A DNA stretch of 27,573 nt from Chloroflexota bacterium (lineage in GTDB: Bacteria; Chloroflexota; Dehalococcoidia; Lucifugimonadales; JACPCL1): NCBI GenBank assembly GCA_016210375.1, contig JACQUH010000041.1:1-27573 (forward strand), written 5' to 3'. Both the position numbers and the translations under genes were made by a program. Below the pieces are notes generated by a model, which made no database searches, had not been told where the DNA came from, and worked only from the letters and a program-made list of their open reading frames with translations. Positions 16,269 through 24,370 of this stretch are shown here, one piece after another; positions within the stretch are counted from its first letter, which is position 1; each line of letters begins with the position of its first letter.

Positions 16269-17085
16269 GTACCTGCCGATGTGGCTTCGTCGCATCATTC
16301 GTTCGCTGCTTCTATGGACGGGAATCAAACGAACGACGAAAAAATCAAAGGGGTCGCTTGGCTTCTCTGTTGATTTTGATCGCGGAATCATAGTTGGCCC
16401 TTCCTATGTTAGGAATCAGGGCAAGATTAGTTTCAGCTACCTGGACAGCGGGACGTACGGCCAGTACATTAACAATTGTCGGCTTCAGGCATATGAACAC
16501 GTATTGCAACATTGGCACATTGATCGCCAGAAGGTGGTGGACGTGGGTTGTTCTTACGGGTCGTGGGCAGACAACTGGAGAAGGCTGGGATTCCAACGTT
16601 TGTGTGGGATAGACCCAAATCCCAAAGCGATTGAACTTGCCAGCAAAGTGTTTGATGAAGTTCATACTGCTTACGCTTCTGACTTGCCCTCTTTGTATCC
16701 AAATAGCCCTACCTTGGCAGCGAACGGGGTAATCGTTCACATCATGGAGAACGAGGAGGTTGTCCGGTTCTTGTCAAGTGTCCGGGCCGCCTTGAGTCCA
16801 GACGGCTACTTCTTGTATACGGTCTTGAACGCCCATTACTACACTGTCGGGGCAAAAGAAGAGAACTTCGAGCTTTCATGCGTGAGGTTCTTGGAGACTC
16901 AAGAAGCGCTGGCATGGGAAGCTGGGCTCAGCGTCGTCGGGCAAGTGGGGACGTTCATCCAGCCTTTCATAAGTGACCCAAGCGTGCTGAAGGAGTTTGC
17001 CCGAGTCTCCTCACAACTTCGTGGGAAGAGTGTTGTGCCCTTCGGCGAAGTCCTGCTTGTTACCAGGCCAGCGGGGAGCTCATAA
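16261..17085 (+). CDS. Class I SAM-dependent methyltransferase 3
   Basis: A 274-residue protein with a basic N-terminus (MRKYLPMWLRRIIRSLLLW, possibly membrane-associated) and SAM-binding motif I VVDVGCSYGSW (92-102), followed by CGIDPNPKAIELA. The rest is less typical, with ALSPDGYFLYTVL as the post-core strand. Base composition drops visibly here: two 60-base lines counted by hand (16381-16440 and 16621-16680) are 47% and 43% G+C, against 68% in a line of the second epimerase gene. This suggests a more recent acquisition. It overlaps the sulfotransferase by 8 bp and precedes the ABC exporter by 4 bp. The acceptor is unknown, probably a sugar of the glycan. Confidence 0.75.
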   Translation: MRKYLPMWLRRIIRSLLLWTGIKRTTKKSKGSLGFSVDFDRGIIVGPSYVRNQGKISFSYLDSGTYGQYINNCRLQAYEHVLQHWHIDRQKVVDVGCSYGSWADNWRRLGFQRLCGIDPNPKAIELASKVFDEVHTAYASDLPSLYPNSPTLAANGVIVHIMENEEVVRFLSSVRAALSPDGYFLYTVLNAHYYTVGAKEENFELSCVRFLETQEALAWEAGLSVVGQVGTFIQPFISDPSVLKEFARVSSQLRGKSVVPFGEVLLVTRPAGSS

Positions 17086-17089
17086 CCTT

Positions 17090-18916
17090 TTGAGATCAAG
17101 CTTGACCACGTTGCGCGTCCTCTGGCGCCTGGCGCGCCCATACAAAAGGCAGGTGGCGCTTCTCTTGGGGATTGGCCTCGTGACGACGGTCATAGAGGCC
17201 CTTTCCATCGGCCTGCTGTTCCCCCTGCTGGGGGCCATGGGCGGGTCGGACCTGCTGGACAAGCTGCCCAAGGCGCTGGCGGACTACTTCAAGGGCCTTT
17301 CCAGCAGCCAGCTTATCCTGCTCGTAGGGATACTGCTGCCCGTCTTCTGGATACTCCGCAACGCCATCGGCTACGCCACCTCGCTGTTGGCCAGCCGTCT
17401 GGGACTCCTGGTGAACGAGGAGCTGCAGGGCCGGGCCTACCGGCGGGTGACTTTCATGGACTACGCCAGGATTGCCCACGGGGACCGCGGGGACATCGGT
17501 GCCATGATGACCTACAACCCGTCCCGGACGGGCCTTATGGTCCAGCAGGCTGCAATGCAGATAACGCCCCTTTGTATGATGCTCCTGTACTTAGCCGGCC
17601 TTGTCTTGCTCTCCTGGAAGCTGACTCTGATCAGCGTCGTCGTTGCTATCATACAAACACAGGCCTTCACACCGTTGAACCGCATGGCTGCGCGGGCAAA
17701 CAGAAGGCTGCGGGACACCCTGGCTGTCCTTGGCAACGCCTCATACGAGATTTACGACGGCCAGCGGGAGATCCGTCTGTACGGGCAGGAGGAGCGGTTC
17801 CTGGAACGTATGCTCCGGTCCCGGCGAACCTACTTCTCCGCCGCCTTCCGGGCCGAGGCCATCAACGCCATCGCGACGCCTGCTTTTAGCTCCCTCACCA
17901 TACTCGTTATTGGCGGCGTCATGATAGTCTCCAGCTTCGTGCTGGCCGAGGCCGGAACAGCCTGGGTCCAGGTGCTGGTGATGTTCCTGGTATTCGCCTT
18001 CCGCCTGAACAACACCTTTGGCCAACTGAGCAGCGCCAGAACCGCAATCTCGGGCAACGTTGGCCTGGCGGAAGACCTCCTCAGGTTCCTTGACTCCAGG
18101 GAGAAGGCCGATCTCGCCAGTGGTACAAGAAGAATGACCAAGCTCATCTCCGGAATAGAGCTGCAGGGGGTTAGCTTCTCCTACGATCCCGGTGATCCTC
18201 GCGTCCTGGATGATGTGAGTCTTTTCATCCCGCAGAATCAGATTACAGCCATTGTTGGGCCGTCGGGAGCGGGCAAGACGACCATTACCAACCTTCTGGT
18301 GCGGCTCTATGATCCCCAGGAAGGCCGCATAATGGTAGATGGCATAGACCTGCAGGAGTACGAGCTGCGGTCCTGGCGGGACAAGATTGGGCTTATTAGC
18401 CAGGATACGTTCCTGTTCAGAGACACGATGGCCAACAATATCGCCTTTGGCCGGCCGGATGCGCCTGCTGCTGCTGTGCAGCGAGCGGCGACCCTGGCCG
18501 AGATTGACGGATTCATACGCTCGTTGCCGCATGGATACGAAACGGTACGGGGCGACCGCGGTTTGCGCCTCTCCGGAGGCCAGCGCCAGCGCATCGCCAT
18601 GGCACGGGCATTGCTCATTGACCCCGAGATCCTGATCATGGACGAGGCCACCAGTAACCTGGACTCGGAAACCGAAGCGGCGATCCTTGAGTCCATACGC
18701 AAGCTGAAAGAAGACCACACCATCATCGTCATCGCCCATCGCCTGAGCACCGTGCGCCATGCCGACAAGATCGTCGTCATTGACAACGGCCGAAAAGTGG
18801 AAGAGGGTACGCACGAGGAGCTGATGGCGCGGCGCGACAGGTACTACTCCCTGGTGCAGGCGCAGGCGATAGGAGAAAGGGCGCCGGAGCCATCGCAAGG
18901 AAGGCAGGCAAAATGA
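17090..18916 (+). CDS. ABC exporter, fused membrane and ATPase domains (MsbA/lipid-flippase type)
   Basis: A 608-residue half-transporter. The N-terminal domain (about 20-340) has multiple hydrophobic helices (VALLLGIGLVTTVIEALSIG, LILLVGILLPVFWIL, LCMMLLYLAGLVLL, SLTILVIGGVMIV). The nucleotide-binding domain has Walker A VGPSGAGKTT (about 388-397), Q-loop LISQDTFLF, signature LSGGQRQR (about 493), Walker B ILIMDEATSNLD (about 513) and the H-loop His in IAHRLSTV (about 549). All ATPase motifs are intact. In this setting the likely cargo is a lipid-linked oligosaccharide or polysaccharide flipped across the cytoplasmic membrane. TTG 17090, with GGGGAG at 17073-17078, is preferred over TTG 17102; in-frame GTG codons at 17021 and 17030 lie inside the upstream gene. 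The 3' end overlaps the next gene by ATGA. A drug-export role is possible but less likely. Confidence 0.87.
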   Translation: MRSSLTTLRVLWRLARPYKRQVALLLGIGLVTTVIEALSIGLLFPLLGAMGGSDLLDKLPKALADYFKGLSSSQLILLVGILLPVFWILRNAIGYATSLLASRLGLLVNEELQGRAYRRVTFMDYARIAHGDRGDIGAMMTYNPSRTGLMVQQAAMQITPLCMMLLYLAGLVLLSWKLTLISVVVAIIQTQAFTPLNRMAARANRRLRDTLAVLGNASYEIYDGQREIRLYGQEERFLERMLRSRRTYFSAAFRAEAINAIATPAFSSLTILVIGGVMIVSSFVLAEAGTAWVQVLVMFLVFAFRLNNTFGQLSSARTAISGNVGLAEDLLRFLDSREKADLASGTRRMTKLISGIELQGVSFSYDPGDPRVLDDVSLFIPQNQITAIVGPSGAGKTTITNLLVRLYDPQEGRIMVDGIDLQEYELRSWRDKIGLISQDTFLFRDTMANNIAFGRPDAPAAAVQRAATLAEIDGFIRSLPHGYETVRGDRGLRLSGGQRQRIAMARALLIDPEILIMDEATSNLDSETEAAILESIRKLKEDHTIIVIAHRLSTVRHADKIVVIDNGRKVEEGTHEELMARRDRYYSLVQAQAIGERAPEPSQGRQAK

Positions 18917-19749
18917 AGCTCTCGCGAGTGTTGTCTCCGATACTGGAACGGCAAACCAGAGCTAGCTTTGAATACCAGTGGCGACACCTACCAGTGGGGA
19001 CAGCCTTACTAAGCGACCAGCGGTTTCTGGAGCGAGTTCCAAAGATAATCGCATCTCAAGAACTCTGTGTTTCGCCAGAGTGGTTTCAAGGCAAGGAGAT
19101 CATTGATGTTGGCTGCGGTAACGGCCGCTGGACATATGGGCTGCTCCAGCTTGGAGCGCATGTGACGGCCTTTGACCAGAGCCCCTCGGCTATTGCTGGC
19201 ATATAGGGGTCCGCCTTCGGGGATCACCCCAACCTCAGACTTGCAGTAGGTAGCATCTACGACCCGCCCAAGGAAGTGGTGGACCGCAAATACGATCTGG
19301 TGTGGTGCTGGGGTGTTGTCCATCATGTGGCAGACACCGCCAGGGCAATCAAGGTTCTAGCGACCCGGCTTCTGGCGGAGGATGGTCTCCTGTATCTGTA
19401 CATCTATTCCAAGGACAGCTACAAGCAACGCCGAACGATGGAACTGAAGCTCCAGCGGCTACTGTTGTCACCCCTTCCTTTTACAGCAAAGGAATGGGTG
19501 CTGCGTAAGCGGTACGGCGGAGTAGGCGTACACAACGCCTTTGACAGGTTGTCGCCTACGATAAACAGCTTGTACACCTTCCCAGAAATAGAGCGGATGT
19601 GTCTTGCCGCGGGACTGGATAAGGTGGAGCGAACCATTGACCACACCGAGCTTTTCCTCAGGGCTTACCGTGACTCCTGCACGGCAAAGCCCCTCTTCAC
19701 GCCTAAGCCAAAGCCCCCATACTGGTTCCAGCAAATGACGCATCCCTAA
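18913..19749 (+). pseudogene. SAM-dependent methyltransferase 4, interrupted by one in-frame amber codon
   Basis: The reading frame starting at ATG 18913 (ATGA overlap with the exporter) encodes motif I IIDVGCGNGRWTYG (64-77) and FDQSPSAIAGI, then meets TAG at 19204-19206 (codon 98). The same frame, with no shift, continues open for 180 codons to 19749 with further methyltransferase segments: GSAFGDHPNLRLAVGSIYD, YDLVWCWGVVHHV, LLAEDGLLYLYIYS and a C-terminal YTFPEIERMCLAAGL. Together the two parts make one normal-length enzyme of about 278 residues. Possible explanations are a C-to-T change from CAG (Gln), a sequencing or assembly error, or readthrough. The first 97 residues lack most of the fold and should not work alone. 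The rest of the frame is not visibly decayed, so any inactivation is recent. Confidence 0.82.
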
Positions 19750-19768
19750 GCCATGAAATCGCCTTCAG

Positions 19769-20974
19769 ATGCGAATGCATAGTATCCTCCACATCCCTGA
19801 AAGCGTTGCCGGCAATGCCTACACACTATCCCTTGCAGAACGGCAGCTTGGTGTTCATAGCCGTGTTGTCAGCTACAATCGCAACCCTTTTGGGTACGGC
19901 GCAGACCGGTTCCTTTTCAAACCGAAGGACGGCGTTCTTGCCCAGGAAAGCAAGAAGTGGGGGCTGGTGGCCCACGCGCTGCGCCATTTTGACGTTATCC
20001 ACTACAACTTTGGGCGCACTATCCTTGACCCTTTTGTCCCGCGGGCTATACGGGGCCCGGCTCGGCGGTATCCCAAGGTCATCAACATCGCCTTTGACCT
20101 CTATGCAAGAGCCACTGGCATGAAAGACCTGCCGCTCATGAAGCGGGCGGGTAAGGTCATCTTTGTGACGTTCCAGGGCAACGATGGCCGTCAAGAAGAC
20201 TACGTGCGTTCCCACTTCTCCATTCACCACCTGTTAGACACCGAAAAGGCAGCGGCCGCAGACCTGATGGATGCTGAAAGGCGGAAGCGGATTGCCTTCT
20301 TTGGCAGATACGCTGACCGTATCTTTGCTCTCAATCCCGACATACTTTGCGTATTGCCACCAAGAGCCCGGTTCCTGCCATATACAACTATTGATCTGGA
20401 AGAATGGAAACCCGCACCGTTGGCAAAGGACGCAGACGCCCCCCTGCGCATCCTGCATTCCCACACAAGCCAGCTCACCAAGGGCACAAAGTACATTCTG
20501 GACGCGGTTGAAAGGCTTAAGGGTGAGGGCTTCTGCTTTGAGTTTGAGATGGTAGAAAACATGCCTCATGATAAAGTAAAGGCAATCTATGAGAAGGCAG
20601 ACCTGCTGATAGACCAGCTTCTGTATGGTTGGTACGGCGGCCTTGCAGTGGAGCTCATGGCCCTGGGGGTACCGGTCATCGCCTACATCCGGGAGGAGGA
20701 CCTGAAATTCATCCCCCCGGCTATGAAAGGGGATTTGCCCATCATCAACGCCAACCCCTACACCATCTACGAGGTTCTCAAGAGTTGCCTTCAGATGGAC
20801 AGGGCTGGCCTGCGGGCGCTGGGGGCCAGGAGCCGCACCTTCGTGGAACGATGGCATGACCCAATAAAGATCGCAGCACAACTGAAAGGCGAGGCCGAAG
20901 CCGTACTGGCGGAGCGGAAGAAGGGGCGGCGGTCCTCTTTCCGAAAGGATGGTGGGGATGTGCGCCTTGCGTAG
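19769..20974 (+). CDS. GT4-like glycosyltransferase, fifth and more distant member
   Basis: A 401-residue GT-B glycosyltransferase without the N-terminal membrane segment of the four tandem paralogues. The N-terminal half starts with ILHIPESVAGNAYTLSLAER and has HFDVIHYNFGRTILD and VIFVTFQGNDGR. The C-terminal half has LRILHSHTSQLTKGT, a relative of the LHAPNHRxxKGT motif, and DQLLYGWYGGLAVELMALG, again Gly where EX7E normally has its first Glu. It is therefore the same broad family as the array but an older branch. The ATG at 19769 has no clear ribosome-binding site; ATG 19775 is an alternative. Local G+C is lower than upstream. It is the last gene of the tightly packed glycan run; YvcK follows after 100 bp. 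Confidence 0.8.
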   Translation: MRMHSILHIPESVAGNAYTLSLAERQLGVHSRVVSYNRNPFGYGADRFLFKPKDGVLAQESKKWGLVAHALRHFDVIHYNFGRTILDPFVPRAIRGPARRYPKVINIAFDLYARATGMKDLPLMKRAGKVIFVTFQGNDGRQEDYVRSHFSIHHLLDTEKAAAADLMDAERRKRIAFFGRYADRIFALNPDILCVLPPRARFLPYTTIDLEEWKPAPLAKDADAPLRILHSHTSQLTKGTKYILDAVERLKGEGFCFEFEMVENMPHDKVKAIYEKADLLIDQLLYGWYGGLAVELMALGVPVIAYIREEDLKFIPPAMKGDLPIINANPYTIYEVLKSCLQMDRAGLRALGARSRTFVERWHDPIKIAAQLKGEAEAVLAERKKGRRSSFRKDGGDVRLA

Positions 20975-21000
20975 TGTAGTAATTGAATGTCCCTGGTGGC

Positions 21001-21017
21001 AGGTCTCTCTGAGACCT
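21001..21017. other. Small hairpin between the fifth glycosyltransferase and yvcK
   Basis: AGGTCTC (21001-21007) pairs with GAGACCT (21011-21017) across a 3-nt loop. There is no T-run, so intrinsic termination is not supported. It could stabilise the 3' end of the glycan mRNA. The rest of this 100-bp gap shows nothing recognisable. Confidence 0.3.
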
Positions 21018-21074
21018 CTGATAGGCCCAGACCCAGTGCGCTTCCAGACTGCTCCTTCCAGGCGTACGTAGCTC

Positions 21075-22400
21075 ATGCCTGCCGATAATGGTCGTATCCC
21101 CAGCGGTGTCTCAGGGGCCCTGCTGTTTCTCCTTCAGCCGGGGCTTTCTCTCAAACGGTGGGTCATCCTTGCGGCCTTTGGGGGCGCCACCATCGCCCTC
21201 GGGGTTGCCTTTGCCCTACAGGTGCCCGTGGGCATGAGCTTTGTCAAGCTCATCGGGCTGGCCAGCCTCAGAAGCGTCCCACCCCTGTTGCGCGGGCTGG
21301 TATTCGTGGGCGCTGGCCTTGCGGTCATGGCCGTCGCCGCCTTGGGCCTGTATCGCTCCGTCTTCAAGGTCCGCAAGCGGCGGAAGGCTGCTGGCCTGCT
21401 GGACTCCCTTTACTTGGAGCGCATCCTGGGCGTAGGCCCCAGGGTGGTGGCCATCGGCGGCGGCACCGGGCTATCCAGTCTCTTGCGCGGTTTGAAGCAC
21501 TACACCGCCAACCTCACCGCCGTGGTCACCGTCGCGGACGACGGCGGCAGCTCCGGCAGGCTGCGGACAGAGAAGGGCATGCTTCCCCCAGGCGATATCC
21601 GCAACTGCCTGGCGGCCCTGGCAGATTCGGAAGACGTGATGCAGAAGCTCATGGACTACCGGTTCACCACCACGGGAGACCTGAATGGCCATAGCTTTGG
21701 AAACATGCTCATTGCCGCCCTGGCCAGCATCGGGGGCGGCTTTGACAAGGGCATTGAGATGGCTGGCGAGCTGCTGGCTATCCGGGGCAAGGTCATCCCG
21801 TCCACCCCGGACAACGTCGTTCTCGTCGGCAGCACCGTCTCAGGAAGAGAGCTGTTGGGAGAGTCCAGGGTTGGGACAACGACGGAGAAGCTACAGACGG
21901 TAGCGCTGGTTCCAGCCAACGCCAGAGCGCACTCTGAGGCCCTGCTGGCCATTGAGCAAGCAGACCTCATTGTCCTGGGGCCCGGCAGTCTCTTTACCAG
22001 CATCGTCCCCAACCTGTTGGTGCGAGAGATCAGCGAGGCCATCGTGCGGTCCCGGGCCTTAAAGATGTACATCGCCAATGTAGCGGAGCAGAAGGGCGAG
22101 ACCGAGGGGCTGTCAGTGCTGGACCACCTGAACGTGGTGCGCCGGTATGGTGGCAAAGAATGTGTTGATATTGTCGTCGTCAACAGGCTCGTGCCGGAAG
22201 TGGAAGAAGGCGCGCCCCGGCCACTGACGGTACGCCCAGGCGAGTGGCAGGACCCTGTTTCCTGTGTCCAAGCTGACGTCGTAGACGTGGAGGCCCCTAC
22301 ACACCATGACCCCATGAAGCTGGCCTCGGTCATTGCCGCCACGTACCGTCGGCACCGGGTGGTCCGCCTCCGCCTCCGCAGGCTATGGCGCGGAGCCTAG
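21075..22400 (+). CDS. yvcK: YvcK/CofD-like gluconeogenesis factor with N-terminal membrane anchor
   Basis: A 441-residue protein. The C-terminal ~320 residues are a clear YvcK domain: VVAIGGGTGLSSLLRGL (124-140), VTVADDGGSSGRLR (151-164), MLPPGDIRNCLAAL (169-182), LNGHSFGNMLI and LGPGSLFTSIVPNLL. YvcK binds UDP-sugars in Firmicutes and Actinobacteria and is needed for normal cell-wall growth on gluconeogenic carbon sources. About 115 N-terminal residues are extra compared with the short Bacillus form and contain two probable transmembrane helices (about 29-48 and 72-96) followed by KVRKRRK. The ATG has no strong ribosome-binding site. The UDP-sugar link fits a neighbouring nucleotide-sugar pathway, but the gene may simply be adjacent. 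Confidence 0.88.
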   Translation: MPADNGRIPSGVSGALLFLLQPGLSLKRWVILAAFGGATIALGVAFALQVPVGMSFVKLIGLASLRSVPPLLRGLVFVGAGLAVMAVAALGLYRSVFKVRKRRKAAGLLDSLYLERILGVGPRVVAIGGGTGLSSLLRGLKHYTANLTAVVTVADDGGSSGRLRTEKGMLPPGDIRNCLAALADSEDVMQKLMDYRFTTTGDLNGHSFGNMLIAALASIGGGFDKGIEMAGELLAIRGKVIPSTPDNVVLVGSTVSGRELLGESRVGTTTEKLQTVALVPANARAHSEALLAIEQADLIVLGPGSLFTSIVPNLLVREISEAIVRSRALKMYIANVAEQKGETEGLSVLDHLNVVRRYGGKECVDIVVVNRLVPEVEEGAPRPLTVRPGEWQDPVSCVQADVVDVEAPTHHDPMKLASVIAATYRRHRVVRLRLRRLWRGA

Positions 22401-22423
22401 CTTCCGTTTTCCCTTGAGAGCGG

Positions 22424-22452
22424 TGGACTCTGGGGATAGGAAACTATATACT
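22424..22452 (+). promoter_or_regulatory. Possible promoter upstream of the Wzz/BY-kinase gene
   Basis: TGGACT (22424-22429) and TATACT (22447-22452) are separated by 17 nt and match the -35 and -10 consensus at 4/6 and 5/6 positions. They lie in the 193-bp gap after yvcK and would give a transcript with a ~135-nt leader before the kinase. The local A/T-rich patch (AAACTATATACTTT) stands out in this G+C-rich DNA. A consensus match alone is weak evidence. Confidence 0.33.
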
Positions 22453-22593
22453 TTGGGGGCGCCGCATCCAACGGGTATCATCCATACGTATGCTTGGGGG
22501 GGCAGCCTCCTGCAAGGTCAGATTGCCTAGCCTCAGAGGTCAACCGTCCCCATCGGCGTCTTTCTCCTTGCTACAAGGAACACTGAACACATC

Positions 22594-24273
22594 ATGAACA
22601 ACAACGAGAACGATATCCGAACGTATCTGGCTTTGGTCAGGAGGTGGTGGTGGGTGCTGGTTCTGGGGGCCCTTGTGGGTTCCCTGGCGGCGCTCTTCGC
22701 CAGCCGGTCTATGACCCCCATCTACACCGCCAGCGCGAAGATTTTTGTGCAACCGGGCCGGTCCTATCAGCCAAACGCTGGGGACATCCAGTCCACGCGG
22801 GCTCTGGTGGAAGCCTACAGTGCCCTGATCAAGACCCGCCCCGTGCTAGAGAAAGTGATAGAGAGGCTGCACCTGCCCTACACTCCGGAAACCCTCGCCG
22901 GTCTCACCAGTATCGTCCCCTCGGGCAGCCTTATCATCATTTCCGCCAGTGTGCCAGACCCCGACCTCGCCGCCACCATTGCCGACGCGACCTCCAAGGT
23001 GTTCATAGACGACTTCCAGCAACAGCAGCTCCTGGAGTTGGCGCGCCTTCAGTCCTCCCTCCAGGAATACGGCATTGCAGACAATTCCCTAATTATATCC
23101 GCCCAGGCCACCACCCTGAACACGCTTCGGATCGTGGAGCAGGCCACACCCCCCTTCTCGCCAACGAGCCCGGATACCAGAACCAACGTGCTGCTGGGCA
23201 TGTTCGTGGGTCTGGCCCTGGCGGGAGGCCTTGTCTTCCTCCTGGAGCGGTTGGACGACACGGTCAAATCGCCTGACGATATGCGAGAGCTCACCGGCCT
23301 TGCCACCCTGGGGTCGGTGTTCCGGACTCCTCCCGACCGCGGCGGCATCCCCGTCACCCTGACGGATGAACACCAGCGTAGCTCCCTGTCGGAGTCCTTC
23401 AAGTTCCTGAGCGCCAGCCTGGACTTCGCCACCGCGGGCACCAAGGACTTCAAGACGGTCATGATGACCAGTTCTAGCCCATCGGAGGGCAAGACGACCA
23501 CCGCCGCCAACCTGGCCCTGGCGCTGGCCCGGCAAGGTAAGTCAGTGATCCTGGTGGACACCGACCTGCGCAAGCCTCAGATCCACCGCATTTTCGGGCG
23601 CTCCAACGGACCAGGGTTCACCAACGTGGTGCTGGGGACCAGCACCCTGGAGGAGGTGCTTGCACCCACGGAGGTCCCCAACCTGCGCCTGGTGCTGAGC
23701 GGCCCCATGCCTCCCGACCCTACCCAGGTGCTGCGCCTGCCCAGGGTGAAGGAGGTGCTGAGGGACCTGGCCAAGGAGTGCGACATCGTCATCATGGACA
23801 GCCCACCGGTGATGGTGGTGGCCGATAGCATGATCCTGGCGAGCATGGTGGATGGCATCGTGTTTGTGGTGGACGCCCACAGGACCAGCCGTAATGCCAT
23901 TGCCCAGGGGGTGGAGATGCTGCGTCAGACGCCCACCACCCTGCTGGGGGCGGTGATGAACAAGGTCCAGACTCGTGGCCGTGGGCGTTACTACTATTAC
24001 TATTACTATTACACCTACTACTACAGCTACTCGGGTGACTCCGCCAACGGCAACCGCCGAAGGAGGGCCCAGAGCCTGGCGGGCAAGATCATATCCCAAC
24101 TCACCTTCGGCGCCCTCAACGTCGGCAGCCGGCGCCAACGCCGGAGGGGGTACGGGTATGGGCGCTCGCGGGAGAGCGACGGAGCTGCCTCTACCAACGG
24201 GGCAAATGGGAGTGGGGAAGCTTTAGCCGCGGAGCCTGGCCAGGAGGCGGAGCAAAAGGAGCAGGGGTCCTAG
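22594..24273 (+). CDS. Fused Wzz-type chain-length regulator and bacterial tyrosine kinase (Wzc/CpsCD-like)
   Basis: A 559-residue inner-membrane protein. It has a Wzz domain (about 5-225) with two transmembrane helices (about 18-37 and 198-217) and an extracytoplasmic loop, then a cytoplasmic BY-kinase domain: Walker A SSSPSEGKTTTAANLA (293-306), Walker A' VILVDTDLRKPQ (318-329), and Walker B DIVIMDSPP (397-405). Residues 466-479 are a C-terminal tyrosine cluster of eight Tyr, Thr, three Tyr, Ser, Tyr, the expected autophosphorylation site. Unusually, about 80 further residues follow, rich in Arg, Gly and Ser (GNRRRRAQ, SRRQRRRGYGYGRSRE). Family members control polymer length and export. The ATG is preceded by AAGGAA at 22575-22580, a 13-nt spacing. 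No phosphatase partner is seen in the window. Confidence 0.9.
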   Translation: MNNNENDIRTYLALVRRWWWVLVLGALVGSLAALFASRSMTPIYTASAKIFVQPGRSYQPNAGDIQSTRALVEAYSALIKTRPVLEKVIERLHLPYTPETLAGLTSIVPSGSLIIISASVPDPDLAATIADATSKVFIDDFQQQQLLELARLQSSLQEYGIADNSLIISAQATTLNTLRIVEQATPPFSPTSPDTRTNVLLGMFVGLALAGGLVFLLERLDDTVKSPDDMRELTGLATLGSVFRTPPDRGGIPVTLTDEHQRSSLSESFKFLSASLDFATAGTKDFKTVMMTSSSPSEGKTTTAANLALALARQGKSVILVDTDLRKPQIHRIFGRSNGPGFTNVVLGTSTLEEVLAPTEVPNLRLVLSGPMPPDPTQVLRLPRVKEVLRDLAKECDIVIMDSPPVMVVADSMILASMVDGIVFVVDAHRTSRNAIAQGVEMLRQTPTTLLGAVMNKVQTRGRGRYYYYYYYYTYYYSYSGDSANGNRRRRAQSLAGKIISQLTFGALNVGSRRQRRRGYGYGRSRESDGAASTNGANGSGEALAAEPGQEAEQKEQGS

Positions 24274-24305
24274 CGTGGTGCTTCCAACGCCACGTTGCCG
24301 AGCTC

Positions 24306-24370
24306 GACCTAACCCCCTGGCCCCCTTCCCGCACGGGAAGGGGGAATGCTCTCCCTCTCCGTGCGGAGAG
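24306..24370. repeat. Two adjacent GC-rich perfect hairpins at the convergent gene end (repeat family copy 2)
   Basis: CCCCCTTCCCG (24321-24331) pairs perfectly with 24334-24344 over a 2-nt loop, and CTCTCCG (24355-24361) pairs with 24364-24370. The flank CGACCTAACCCCCTGG (24306-24321) is the inverted form of the flank at 36-53. It sits between the plus-strand kinase and the minus-strand DinB-like genes, so it could act as a bidirectional transcription barrier, although no T-run is present. The remaining DNA to 24526 holds only a GAGCGTAGCGAA-type fragment related to the palindrome at 26223-26263. Confidence 0.65.

Noticed and set aside
19204..19206. UAG read as pyrrolysine or another recoded residue
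   Set aside because: Nothing in the window (no suppressor tRNA, no methylamine gene context) supports recoding; neighbouring genes end with ordinary stops including TAG (for example 3036-downstream genes at 3906-3908 and 22398-22400).
19276..19749. Separate small gene with a histidine-rich start downstream of the methyltransferase fragment
   Set aside because: It is in the same frame as 18913-19206, and the segment between (19207-19275) encodes methyltransferase-like sequence, so it is the second half of one interrupted gene.
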